A stretch of DNA of 33,009 nt from Ruminococcus sp. (GTDB taxonomy: Bacteria; Bacillota; Clostridia; Oscillospirales; Ruminococcaceae), in contig NZ_JAILMR010000031.1 in NCBI RefSeq assembly GCF_024692365.1, forward strand, positions 1 through 33,009, read 5' to 3'. Below the pieces are notes generated by a model. It had not been told where the DNA came from, searched no databases, and worked only from the letters and a program-made list of their open reading frames with translations. A program made the position numbers and the translations under genes. Below are positions 8,508 to 16,084 of this stretch, piece after piece. Each line of letters opens with the position of its first letter. Within the stretch, counting starts at the first letter, position 1.

Positions 8508-9644
8508 ATGAAAAGCAATAAGATGAAACGTGCGGTGAAGCTTTCAGCTCTGGGTATCGTTATGCTGCTGTTATTCGTGCTTTTATCATGGGTGATGCAG
8601 TATACAGCTATCAGTTCAGAAACTCATGTACGAAACTTCTACCGCGAACCTGAAAATACACTTGATGTGGCAGTGATAGGATGCAGCGAGATGTATGCGG
8701 ATTATTCGCCGCCCATAGCCTATGACCATTACGGATTCACCAGCTACAATCTGGCTTTTGAGGGTGCACCGGGACATCTGTACAGCTCAATGCTGGATAC
8801 TTTCGTATCAAGGCAGAAGCCCCAGGTAGTTGTGTTCGAGGTCAACGGATTTTTCTACAACAACGATCACCCTTACAAAGAGGGCGTTAAGCGCAAGTGG
8901 CTGGACAGCATGAAAAAGGACAAACTCTGGGTAGAGGAGATAAAGAAAGAAGTACCCGAGGGAGAGCGTTCGCCTTACTATGTTGGTCTGCTGAAATACC
9001 ACGACAACTGGAAACACCCCATGATGCTGGCAAGCAGACAGTATCTGCTGTGGCAGAACAGCAAGGGCGATGTTTCGATGATGAAGAGTTTCGGCACAAG
9101 GACGACCACTGATTCGGCTAAAAAGAAGACCCCAAAGAGGGTACACAAGCTAAAAGAATACGGCATAACCAACATCACAGCGACGATGGAACACTGCCGT
9201 GAGCTTGGTCTGGAGAACGTGCTGTTTATACGCACGCCCCATAAGGACAAGCTTACTCCCGAAGTTGACGAAGAGCTGAAAAAGCTGATAACCGATGCGG
9301 GCTACGATTATGTGAATTTCGAGAACGATGAGAACATCGGCATTGATGAGAAGATGGATTACTACAACGGCGATCATCTGAATGTTTTCGGCAACGAGAA
9401 GAACACTATTTATCTGGGAAAATATCTGGTAGATCACTATGATATCAATACTACCCACGATGAAGCAGTGGATAAGCAGTGGCATGAATGTGCCGAGTAC
9501 ACCTACAAGGTATTTGATGAACTCAAAAAGAAGACACTTGAGGAAGAGGACGATCAGTACAATGAGTTCTCCGACCTTAGTGAGTTCACGGAAAAGTTAA
9601 AGAAAAAGTACGCAGAGTTTAAGAATTCGGACTCTGCCACTTAG
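8508..9644 (+). CDS. Membrane-anchored SGNH-type protein (DltD/AlgJ-like partner)
   Basis: A 378-residue protein with one N-terminal membrane anchor (about residues 13-31) and an outside domain. The VIGCSEMY segment fits the GxS block of SGNH hydrolases with the nucleophile Ser, and NGDHLNVFG near residue 300 fits the DxxH block. The C-terminal 60 residues are highly charged and probably coiled. DltD and AlgJ/AlgX are proteins of this kind that act with MBOAT enzymes in D-alanylation or O-acetylation. It is the last gene of the operon and is followed by a terminator. Overall similarity to DltD is weak by eye; the role as final transferase or accessory factor is inferred from fold motifs and position. 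Confidence 0.75.
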   Translation: MKSNKMKRAVKLSALGIVMLLLFVLLSWVMQYTAISSETHVRNFYREPENTLDVAVIGCSEMYADYSPPIAYDHYGFTSYNLAFEGAPGHLYSSMLDTFVSRQKPQVVVFEVNGFFYNNDHPYKEGVKRKWLDSMKKDKLWVEEIKKEVPEGERSPYYVGLLKYHDNWKHPMMLASRQYLLWQNSKGDVSMMKSFGTRTTTDSAKKKTPKRVHKLKEYGITNITATMEHCRELGLENVLFIRTPHKDKLTPEVDEELKKLITDAGYDYVNFENDENIGIDEKMDYYNGDHLNVFGNEKNTIYLGKYLVDHYDINTTHDEAVDKQWHECAEYTYKVFDELKKKTLEEEDDQYNEFSDLSEFTEKLKKKYAEFKNSDSAT

Positions 9645-9666
9645 CCCGCCCTCGCGCGGGCGCGCA

Positions 9667-9704
9667 TCTCCCTCGCCCGATACGTGGTGGGGGAGAATTT
9701 TTTT
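9667..9704 (+). terminator. Intrinsic terminator of the dlt-like operon
   Basis: An 11-position stem (TCTCCCTCGCC/GGTGGGGGAGA, one mismatch and one G-U pair) followed by TTTTTTT. A related sequence, CCCTCGC-GATAC-GG, recurs just after leuB (11308-11330). Confidence 0.75.
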
Positions 9705-9728
9705 AATTCATAATTCATAATTCATAAT
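9704..9728 (+). repeat. Short tandem repeat, unit TAATTCA
   Basis: Three exact tandem copies of TAATTCA followed by TAAT. It lies directly after the terminator, at the left edge of the structured non-coding region. Confidence 0.85.
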
Positions 9729-10149
9729 TGTTGGCAGGGCGATAACGTAGCTGTACTTAGGATAGAATGCCAAGGAAGAGAGCTTTGGGTCAAGCCTTTC
9801 GCGAAAGGATTGCGGGAGTTTGAGGGCGGAGTCCTCAATCACCAAGGCACGAAACCAAAATGCACAGCAAACTATAAGAGCGAAACAAAACTCAAATGCT
9901 AGAAAAAAGCGGGCGGTCACAAAAATCCGATGGAACACAAAACTATCGACCTGCACTGTCTAACTGGGCGTACAGACCGCCCGCGCCTGAAATCGGACAG
10001 CGATAGCGAATCCGATTTCTTGACCCACAAGGGGCGACACTGTCTACCGTACTCCCTTTGAAAAAAGTAGGATTTTATCGGTTCGCTGGTTTTAGAACGC
10101 TTTTGTATTAAACAAATATACTGCGAGTATATCGCCCCTCATTTAGATA
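9705..10149. other. Non-coding region rich in inverted repeats
   Basis: The space between the dlt-like operon and leuB is 578 bp. I find no credible gene in it. It holds several perfect inverted repeats: CCTTTCGCGAAAGG (9795-9808), TTGAGG/CCTCAA (9820-9838), GCGGGCGGTC/GACCGCCCGC (9909-9918 and 9975-9984) and GAAATCGGA/TCCGATTTC (9989-9997 and 10011-10019). The GC-rich middle differs from the AT-rich flanks. It may be a dispersed structured repeat or an RNA gene; neither is shown by sequence alone. Confidence 0.6.
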
Positions 10150-10178
10150 TTGACAAGTATAAACATAGATGATATACT
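10150..10178 (+). promoter_or_regulatory. leuB promoter
   Basis: TTGACA (10150-10155), 17-bp spacer, TATACT (10173-10178). The start codon is 45 bp downstream, so there is no room for a T-box or leader-peptide attenuator. The 10-mer ATCGCCCCTC lies 9 bp before the -35 box and recurs before the promoter at 12567. Confidence 0.82.
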
Positions 10179-10222
10179 ATAATTATAAATAAATCTGCCG
10201 AAAGGCTAAAGGAGTAATTGAC

Positions 10223-11305
10223 ATGGATAAGAAGATAACTGTTATCAAGGGCGACGGTATAGGTCCCGAGATAGTTACTGAGGCTATAAAGGTGCTTGAC
10301 GCTGTTGCTGCCAAGTTCGGTCACAGCTTTGAATATACCGATATACTTATGGGCGGCTGTTCCATAGATGCCTGCGGCGTTCCGCTGACAGACGAGGCTG
10401 TTGCTACCGCTAAGGCTGCCGATGCTGTTCTGCTGGGTGCGATAGGCGGTAATACCTCCACTTCTCCCTGGTATAAGCTTGCTCCGAATCTTCGTCCCGA
10501 GGCAGGTCTGCTGAAGATAAGAAAGGAACTGGGTCTGTTTGCTAACCTGCGTCCCGCTAATCTGTATGACGAGCTGAAATTCGCCTGCCCCCTGAGAAGC
10601 GATATCATCGAGGGCGGTTTCGATATGATGATAATGCGTGAGCTTACAGGCGGACTGTACTTCGGCGCAAGAAAGACCGAGGAAGTTGACGGCGTTGAGA
10701 CTGCTGTTGATACACTGACCTACAACGAGAACGAGATAAGACGTATAGCTATCAAGGGCTTCGATATCGCTATGAAGCGCCGCAAGAAGGTAACAAGCGT
10801 TGACAAGGCTAATGTTCTGGATTCTTCAAGACTCTGGAGAAAGATAGTGAACGAAGTTGCCAAGGATTACCCCGAGGTTGAGCTGGAGCATATGCTGGTG
10901 GATAACTGCGCTATGCAGCTGGTACGTGACCCCAAGCAGTTCGATGTTATACTCACCGAGAATATGTTCGGTGATATCCTTTCGGACGAGGCTGCTATGG
11001 TCAGCGGTTCTCTGGGTATGCTGGCTTCTGCTTCGCTGAACGATACAAAGTTCGGTCTGTACGAACCCAGCCACGGTTCTGCACCCGATATCGCGGGTCA
11101 GGATAAGGCTAATCCTCTGGCTACTATCCTTTCGGCTTCAATGATGCTGAGATATTCATTCGATATGGACAAGGAAGCTGACGCTATCGACAATGCTGTA
11201 AAGCAGGTGCTTGCTGAGGGCTACCGCACAGGCGATATCATGTCCGAGGGCATGAAGCAGGTCGGCTGTAAGGAAATGGGTACTCTGGTAGCAGAGAGAG
11301 TATAA
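10223..11305 (+). CDS. leuB: 3-isopropylmalate dehydrogenase
   Basis: NAD-dependent oxidative decarboxylation of 3-isopropylmalate in leucine synthesis, cytoplasmic. The 360-residue length is normal. The N terminus has [10 protein letters not shown], the middle ELTGGLYFG, and the C-terminal half has the [24 protein letters not shown] and [11 protein letters not shown] blocks that bind Mg2+ and substrate, plus HGSAPDIAG that binds NAD. LeuB differs from isocitrate dehydrogenase by its length and these blocks. An AAAGGAG site precedes the ATG. The gene stands alone, without leuA, leuC or leuD beside it, and has its own promoter and terminator. Its GCT-rich codon use suggests strong expression. 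Confidence 0.96.
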   Translation: MDKKITVIKGDGIGPEIVTEAIKVLDAVAAKFGHSFEYTDILMGGCSIDACGVPLTDEAVATAKAADAVLLGAIGGNTSTSPWYKLAPNLRPEAGLLKIRKELGLFANLRPANLYDELKFACPLRSDIIEGGFDMMIMRELTGGLYFGARKTEEVDGVETAVDTLTYNENEIRRIAIKGFDIAMKRRKKVTSVDKANVLDSSRLWRKIVNEVAKDYPEVELEHMLVDNCAMQLVRDPKQFDVILTENMFGDILSDEAAMVSGSLGMLASASLNDTKFGLYEPSHGSAPDIAGQDKANPLATILSASMMLRYSFDMDKEADAIDNAVKQVLAEGYRTGDIMSEGMKQVGCKEMGTLVAERV

Positions 11306-11376
11306 ACCCTCGCGCGATACACGGTCGGAGTGTAACAATTTGTTGTTATCACAAAATCAGATAGATATTTCTGATG

Positions 11377-11408
11377 GGGACTGTCATTATTTGGCAGTCC
11401 CTATTTTT
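11377..11408 (+). terminator. Intrinsic terminator of leuB
   Basis: A 9-bp stem (GGGACTGTC/GGCAGTCCC, one G-U pair) with a 7-nt loop, followed by TATTTTT. Confidence 0.85.
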
Positions 11409-11431
11409 ATAAAAAACTTTTTCAAAACCCC

Positions 11432-11460
11432 TTGACAAAATGAAAAATATCTGCTATAAT
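11432..11460 (+). promoter_or_regulatory. tRNA promoter, full consensus
   Basis: TTGACA (11432-11437), 17-bp spacer, TATAAT (11455-11460). Both boxes are perfect, as expected for stable RNA genes. The tRNA-Lys gene begins 35 bp later. Confidence 0.92.
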
Positions 11461-11495
11461 ATATGAGTTGTTATGAGAGATATCTCAGAGCAAAT

Positions 11496-11568
11496 GAGCC
11501 ATTAGCTCAGTTGGCAGAGCATTTGACTTTTAATCAAAGGGTCTGGAGTTCGAATCTCCAATGGCTCA
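11496..11568 (+). tRNA. tRNA-Lys (anticodon TTT)
   Basis: A full cloverleaf of 73 nt. The acceptor stem is GAGCCAT/ATGGCTC with discriminator A. The D arm is AGCTCAGTTGGCAGAGC, the anticodon stem TTTGA/TCAAA encloses the loop CTTTTAA with anticodon TTT, and the T arm GGAGTTCGAATCTCC carries TTCGAAT. CCA is not encoded. Confidence 0.97.
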
Positions 11569-11573
11569 TTTAT

Positions 11574-11603
11574 CGCCTTCGGTATTTATCGAGGGCGGTT
11601 TTT
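11574..11603 (+). terminator. Hairpin with T tract between the two tRNA genes
   Basis: An 8-bp stem (CGCCTTCG/CGAGGGCG, one G-U pair) with an 8-nt loop, then GTTTTT. It may end some transcripts after tRNA-Lys or act as a processing site; no second promoter is visible before tRNA-Leu. Confidence 0.6.
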
Positions 11604-11607
11604 ATAT

Positions 11608-11689
11608 GCGGGTGTGGTGAAATTGGCAGACACGTTAGATTTAGGTTCTAATGCCGAATGGTGTGCAGGTTCAAGTCCTGTCACCCGCA
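11608..11689 (+). tRNA. tRNA-Leu (anticodon TAG)
   Basis: An 82-nt class II tRNA. The acceptor stem is GCGGGTG/CACCCGC with discriminator A, the anticodon stem TTAGA/TCTAA encloses TTTAGGT (anticodon TAG), a long variable arm follows, and the T arm has GTTCAAGTC. CCA is not encoded. Confidence 0.96.
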
Positions 11690-11698
11690 CTAACTATG

Positions 11699-11727
11699 AA
11701 GGAGACTCATTTTGAGTCTCCTTTTTT
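11699..11727 (+). terminator. Strong terminator after the tRNA genes
   Basis: An 11-bp perfect stem (AAGGAGACTCA/TGAGTCTCCTT) runs directly into a T tract. A second hairpin (GCCGCAT/ATGCGGC, 11734-11751) followed by TGTTTTT backs it up. Confidence 0.92.
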
Positions 11728-11756
11728 ATGTATGCCGCATTTATATGCGGCTGTTT

Positions 11757-12248
11757 TTATTTTTCGCTGTTTATCTCAACAGTACGACTTGGTGAAAACG
11801 CCACGTTGAATACAAGCTTCACTTCAAGGGACTTATCTTCGTTCTGATGTACAAGTACTTTATCGACCAGCATACGCAGATCGGCATCAGTGAGCTTTGG
11901 CTCGGTAAGGATATCTTCCAGTATTTCAGCAGTGCTTTTCAGCTCGGAACTTTTGGTTTTGCTGTATTCATCGAACTTGCGGTTCTCTTCGATCTTAGCT
12001 TCAAGCTCTCTTACTTCAGCTTCACGCTTTGCGATCATATCGTTGTACATATCTGTATGTGCTTTATCGCTTATCCGTTCCATAAGGATATCCTGTATCT
12101 GCCCGTTCAGAAGTTTTATCCTGCTTTGGTATTGTCCGATTCGCCGTTCGTATTTCGGACGTTTCTTATGCCAGTCCTTTACTATCCTGTCATACTTTTG
12201 ACTTTCGGTTTTTATGTTGTCAAGCAGATAATAGAGTTCATCGCTCAC
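11757..12248 (-). pseudogene. C-terminal relic of a large serine recombinase
   Basis: A 163-residue reading frame resembling only the C-terminal end of large serine site-specific recombinases (resolvase/TndX type). The middle is a long charged coiled coil (about residues 20-110), then LTDADLRMLVDKVLVHQNED, which matches the final domain that follows the coiled coil in these enzymes. The catalytic resolvase domain and the zinc/recombinase domain are missing. The GTG at 12248 has no ribosome binding site, and the frame stays open upstream only to a stop at 12315. It lies directly after tRNA-Leu and its terminators. I read it as the end of a decayed mobile element. The family match is by eye. 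Confidence 0.6.
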
Positions 12249-12509
12249 TATCTTATCAAGCTGACTTTCATGTATTTTGAAGAATAAGCAGTTGAATTTT
12301 ATATAGGCAGATACTCAGCAAATGAAAACAAAATGTAAAATATCAATAATCAAAAAGTAAAGTGTTAGCCTTTGTGATATTTGAGATTTTATAAGAACAC
12401 AAGAAGAACCAGCAAAACACGACAACGATAGCTTGATATCTAACAAAGCATTATCAGCTGTTTATTTATAGTCCCGCTTTGTGCACACGGCAGAACGCCT
12501 CTGCTTTAT

Positions 12510-12521
12510 GATAACGTTATC
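12510..12521. promoter_or_regulatory. Palindrome GATAACGTTATC, candidate operator
   Basis: An exact 12-bp palindrome with central CG, as in LacI/CcpA-family operators. It is 45 bp upstream of the -35 box of the ligase gene. The same 12-mer occurs three more times at 28312-28543. Confidence 0.6.
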
Positions 12522-12566
12522 TGCACTTTACGCGATATACAGGTAAATCATCGCCCCTCTGAATTA

Positions 12567-12595
12567 TTGACATAGTAGGATTTATATGGTATAAT
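12567..12595 (+). promoter_or_regulatory. Promoter of the glutamate-cysteine ligase gene
   Basis: TTGACA (12567-12572), 17-bp spacer, TATAAT (12590-12595). Full consensus. Confidence 0.88.
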
Positions 12596-12655
12596 TTTGA
12601 TATCATACTAAATACATCGGAATTATTGAATTAAAAATCAGAGGTGATAAGTAAG

Positions 12656-14041
12656 ATGAAACAGGAAAAGCTGAATGAAGCGCTGTACAATAAATATATA
12701 GCTCCTACCGAAAAATCGAGGACATCAGCAGTCGGCATCGAGATAGAACTGCCCGTTGTTGAGCTTTCGGGAAAAGCTGTGGAGGAAGATGTTGTTATAG
12801 CGACTGCTGATAAGTTCCGTGAGCATTTCGGGTTCGTTGCAGAGGGCGCTGATGATAACGGCAATATTAACTCCATGACGGACAAGGCTACGGGTGACAA
12901 TCTCTCTTTCGATTGTTCCTATTCAAATCTTGAACTGTCCCTTGGCAAGAACGATGACCTCAACGAAATACACGATACATTCAAAAAGTATTACAGTTAT
13001 CTGCAAAGTCTGCTTTTGCCGCAGGGCTACACTCTTACGGGCATGGGCATAAATCCTCATTATGATATAAACAAAAATGCTCCCGTACCCAACGAGCGCT
13101 ACCGTATGCTGTATCACTATCTCCATTCCTATCACAGGTATGAGGACGATATCAATATGCGTTTTCACAACAGACCCGATTTCGGCACGTTCACAAGTGC
13201 GTCACAGGTTCAGCTTGACGTGAGCCGCGATGACCTTATAGATACGCTGAATGTTTTCAATATGCTGGAACCTTATAAAGCGGTGCTTTTCGCGAATTCA
13301 TATCTGCCCGAATATCCCGAGTATCTCTGCTCCCGAAATATGCTTTGGGAGAAAAGTATGCAGGGGTACAATCCACATAATATAGGTATGTTCTCGAATC
13401 GCCTTGCGAATATCGATGAGCTTATCGAGTATATAAAATCCCAGTCTGTGTACTGCACTATGCGTGACGGAAAATACATAGATTTCAAGCCAATGGCAGT
13501 GCGTGATTACTTTGCGTGTGAAAAAGTCAGCGGTGAATATTTTGACGGCAGTGCTTACAAAACAGCCGAGTTTTCCCCGGATAAGGGCGACCTGCAATAT
13601 CTGCGTACATTCAAGTTTGAAGACCTGACATTCAGGGGCACGGTGGAATACCGCAGTTCATGCACTCAGCCCATAAAGGACGTTATGACGGTAGCCGCAT
13701 TCCACACAGGGCTTGCAGGCAGGCTGGGCGAACTTGCCGAGCTTATCGGGAATGACAGCGTGATATATTCCCACGGATATTCAGCTACGGAATTGCAGGA
13801 TATACTCTCCAAGCGTGATATACCCGATTTCATTGTTCGCAAAGGACTGAGCGAACAGCTTATCCGTATACTGGATATCGCTTCCGACGGATTAAAGGAA
13901 CGCTGCAAAAACGAAGAACATTTCCTCACACCGCTTTATGAACGCGCAGAAAAGCTGACAAATCCCTCCCGCGATATGTTAGAGGGAATATCAAGCGGAA
14001 AAGACCTGCTGCACTATATCAAAAAGTATTCTGAGATATGA
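12656..14041 (+). CDS. Glutamate-cysteine ligase family protein (GCS2-type)
   Basis: A 461-residue carboxylate-amine ligase. It would join glutamate and cysteine to gamma-glutamylcysteine using ATP in the cytoplasm. Family marks are VGIEIELPVVE near residue 30, where acidic residues bind Mg2+; GMGINPHYD; RYRMLYHYL; FGTFTSASQVQLDVS; and the FRGTVEYRSSCTQP block. The ATG at 12656 is preferred over a GTG at 12644 because GAGGTG then sits at a usual distance. It is transcribed alone from a consensus promoter and ends at a bidirectional terminator shared with the desulfurase operon. No glutathione synthetase follows, so the product could be gamma-glutamylcysteine itself or another gamma-glutamyl compound. 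Confidence in the family is high, in the exact substrate moderate. Confidence 0.82.
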   Translation: MKQEKLNEALYNKYIAPTEKSRTSAVGIEIELPVVELSGKAVEEDVVIATADKFREHFGFVAEGADDNGNINSMTDKATGDNLSFDCSYSNLELSLGKNDDLNEIHDTFKKYYSYLQSLLLPQGYTLTGMGINPHYDINKNAPVPNERYRMLYHYLHSYHRYEDDINMRFHNRPDFGTFTSASQVQLDVSRDDLIDTLNVFNMLEPYKAVLFANSYLPEYPEYLCSRNMLWEKSMQGYNPHNIGMFSNRLANIDELIEYIKSQSVYCTMRDGKYIDFKPMAVRDYFACEKVSGEYFDGSAYKTAEFSPDKGDLQYLRTFKFEDLTFRGTVEYRSSCTQPIKDVMTVAAFHTGLAGRLGELAELIGNDSVIYSHGYSATELQDILSKRDIPDFIVRKGLSEQLIRILDIASDGLKERCKNEEHFLTPLYERAEKLTNPSRDMLEGISSGKDLLHYIKKYSEI

Positions 14042-14052
14042 TACATGAAAAA

Positions 14053-14082
14053 TCTCCCCGAAAGTGAATTCCTTCGGGGAGA
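14053..14082. terminator. Bidirectional terminator between convergent genes
   Basis: A 10-bp perfect stem (TCTCCCCGAA/TTCGGGGAGA) with a 10-nt loop. It is flanked by AAAAA on the left and AACTTTTA on the right, so it works best for the minus-strand operon. Confidence 0.88.
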
Positions 14083-14087
14083 AACTT

Positions 14088-15203
14088 TTATCCGATGATA
14101 TCGTCAAGTATATTTATGAATCGTTCAAGTTCGTCGTCAGTTGTCAGGTGCGAAAGGCTTATACGCCATGAGGAAAGAGCGTTCTTTCTGTCGTGGGATA
14201 TCGCCATAACAGCACGCGATGGAGTATTCGCCACTGAGCAGGCAGATTTTACCGATACGCACACGCCTTTCTCGTCGAGCATACGGCGCATATCCTCGCC
14301 CTTTATGCCTTTTACCGATATGTTGAGTATATGCGGTACTGCATCATCGGGGCTGTTTATGCGGATATTGGTGTTCTTTGCGAAGTGTTCCCTTAGCCTC
14401 GCATTAAGATTGCATACACGCTCATATCTCTCATCGAACTCATTCACAGCATATCCCAGAGCTGCTGAAAGTGCAGCTATTGCAGGTGCATCCGGAGTAC
14501 CGCTGCGGTAGATGGTCGTGCTTGCACCGCCGTGTATCAGCGGTTCGATGATGATGCCTTTTTTCTTGTAAAGCACTCCGCTGCCTTTCAGCCCGTAGAA
14601 TTTGTGGGGCGCAAAACTGGCAGTATCTGCACATGAAAGGTCGTTATGTGTTTTGCCTATCGCCTGCGTAGCATCAACATGAAAACGGCAGTTGGGGTAG
14701 TTTTTCAGGATATCAGCTATCTCGGCTATGGGCTGAACTGTACCCAGTTCGCTGTCAACAGCGCATACCGCGCAAAGTACAGTATCATCGCGCAGCAGAT
14801 TTTTCAGATGCGTAAGATCGATCTTGCCGTCGTGGAGTATATTCACAAGATCTATCTCCCAGCCCTGTTCCTGCAAAAATGTAAGAGTACCGCTGACGGA
14901 ACTATGTTCAAGAAATGTGGATATGATATGCTTTCCTCTGCGCCTGTTTGAGTGGGCAATGCCCTTTATTGCAAGGTTGTTAGCTTCGCTGGCGCCGCTT
15001 GTGAATATAATTTCCTCAGGGGAGATATCCAGCAGTTCGGCAGTTTCTGCAAGAGCTGCATCAACTATCCCCTTAGCCGAATGTCCCATGCTGTGGGCAG
15101 AATTCGGGTTTGCAAAATTCACCCTCGCTGTTTCAAGATATACCGAAAGCACACGTTCATCGGGTGGAGTATCAGCAGAATAATCAAGGTAGATGTTATC
15201 CAT
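14088..15203 (-). CDS. Cysteine desulfurase (NifS/IscS-like)
   Basis: A PLP enzyme that removes sulfur from cysteine as a protein persulfide, giving alanine. The 371-residue protein starts MDNIYLDYSA. The base-stacking His is in LEHSS (about 100), the PLP lysine in APHKFYGLKG (201), and the persulfide Cys in VKSACSV (322). The start at 15203 has a GGAGGG site; its first 8 bp overlap the end of the PP-loop gene, so the two are translationally coupled. It is the third gene of an operon with an E1-like enzyme and a TtcA-like enzyme, which suggests it feeds sulfur to tRNA thiolation or a sulfur carrier. It could also feed the cofactor of the nearby nitrogenase-like enzyme; that is inference. Confidence 0.93.
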   Translation of the reverse strand: MDNIYLDYSADTPPDERVLSVYLETARVNFANPNSAHSMGHSAKGIVDAALAETAELLDISPEEIIFTSGASEANNLAIKGIAHSNRRRGKHIISTFLEHSSVSGTLTFLQEQGWEIDLVNILHDGKIDLTHLKNLLRDDTVLCAVCAVDSELGTVQPIAEIADILKNYPNCRFHVDATQAIGKTHNDLSCADTASFAPHKFYGLKGSGVLYKKKGIIIEPLIHGGASTTIYRSGTPDAPAIAALSAALGYAVNEFDERYERVCNLNARLREHFAKNTNIRINSPDDAVPHILNISVKGIKGEDMRRMLDEKGVCVSVKSACSVANTPSRAVMAISHDRKNALSSWRISLSHLTTDDELERFINILDDIIG

Positions 15204-16080
15204 TTTCACCCTCCGCCTTTGTGCCGCGCACACTTCTGCCTTCGTCAAATCTGTCTAGGAAATGGTGGTATTCATCACCCATGTGATATGAGATTATGGT
15301 CTGCAAATTAACGTTCTCCACGCTTCGGAAAATATTCATATCCACCGCAGGATTTACAGCACGAAGCTGTTTCAGCAGGTTCTTAACCTCCTGACGTTTT
15401 GAACCGCCTCCGCCGTTATCACACATGGTACAGTTCTCGGTGAATCGACAGGCACACTGGATAAACTGAAGATCGTTGTACTGCTTCCAATGGATAATAT
15501 CAGCTTCCCTGACCATATACAAGGGGCGTATCAGCTGCATACCCTCGTAATTTTCACTGTGAATCTTTGGCATCATAGTCTGCACCTGTGAACCGTAAAG
15601 CATACCCATAAGGATAGTTTCGATAACGTCATCAAAATGATGACCCAGCGCTATCTTGTTGCAGCCCATTTCCTTAGCGGTCTTGTAGAGGTATCCTCTT
15701 CTCATTCTTGCACAGAGGTAGCAGGGGTGTTCGTCCACCTTTGCAACTGCATCGAATATGCCCGTTTCAAATACCTGTATCGGTATATCGAGAGTTTCGG
15801 CATTCTCGATTATCTTCTGATAATTTATCTCGTTATATCCGGGGTTCATTACGAGGAAGACTACTTCAAACGGCACCTTTGAATACCTTTGCAGACGCTT
15901 CATGCAAAGCGCCATAAGCATTGAATCCTTGCCGCCCGAAATACAGACAGCTATCTTGTCACCCTCCTGTATCAGTTCGTAGTCTTTTATGCCTTTTAAA
16001 AATCTCGACCATATCTCACGTCGGAATTTCTTCACCACCGAAAGCTCGATGTCGTTGGGTATCACTATTTTTTTGCTCAT
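15196..16080 (-). CDS. TtcA-like PP-loop ATPase (tRNA 2-thiolation family)
   Basis: A 294-residue adenylating enzyme of the TtcA/TtuA group, which thiolates tRNA bases using an Fe-S cluster. The PP-loop is CISGGKDSM (about residues 46-54). The cluster cysteines are the CYLC pair (120, 123) and a third Cys in FIQCACRF (209 or 211), matching the CxxC plus Cys layout of TtcA. LGHHFDDVIETI (about 145-156) is the second conserved block. A later pair, CTMC, is near 217-220. The start at 16080 is preferred because AAGGAG lies 6 bp upstream; an ATG one codon earlier is possible. It begins 4 bp after the E1-like gene ends. The target base (C32 or another) cannot be told from sequence. Confidence 0.87.
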   Translation of the reverse strand: MSKKIVIPNDIELSVVKKFRREIWSRFLKGIKDYELIQEGDKIAVCISGGKDSMLMALCMKRLQRYSKVPFEVVFLVMNPGYNEINYQKIIENAETLDIPIQVFETGIFDAVAKVDEHPCYLCARMRRGYLYKTAKEMGCNKIALGHHFDDVIETILMGMLYGSQVQTMMPKIHSENYEGMQLIRPLYMVREADIIHWKQYNDLQFIQCACRFTENCTMCDNGGGGSKRQEVKNLLKQLRAVNPAVDMNIFRSVENVNLQTIISYHMGDEYHHFLDRFDEGRSVRGTKAEGENG

Positions 16081-16084
16081 CATA

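Larger units (their letters stand above)
12249..12655. other. Intergenic region before the glutamate-cysteine ligase gene
   Basis: About 400 bp, AT-rich, with no credible gene. It holds the palindrome GATAACGTTATC (12510-12521), the 10-mer ATCGCCCCTC (12550-12559) and a consensus promoter (12567-12595). The first 250 bp may be decayed recombinase sequence. Confidence 0.6.

Noticed and set aside
3928-9644. Standard dltABCD operon for D-alanylation of teichoic acid
   Set aside because: The MBOAT is AlgI-sized, gene order differs, a decarboxylase is inserted and the adenylation pocket is altered. I keep only dlt-like.
9708-9956. Minus-strand frame of 82 codons in the gap before leuB
   Set aside because: It covers the tandem TAATTCA repeat and several inverted repeats, has no ribosome binding site and resembles no protein.
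10179-10222. T-box or leader peptide control of leuB
   Set aside because: Only about 45 bp separate the -10 box from the start codon, too short for either.
11496-11689. tRNA genes as att sites of an integrated element
   Set aside because: No repeat of the tRNA 3' ends was seen elsewhere in the window, and the nearby recombinase relic is of the serine type.
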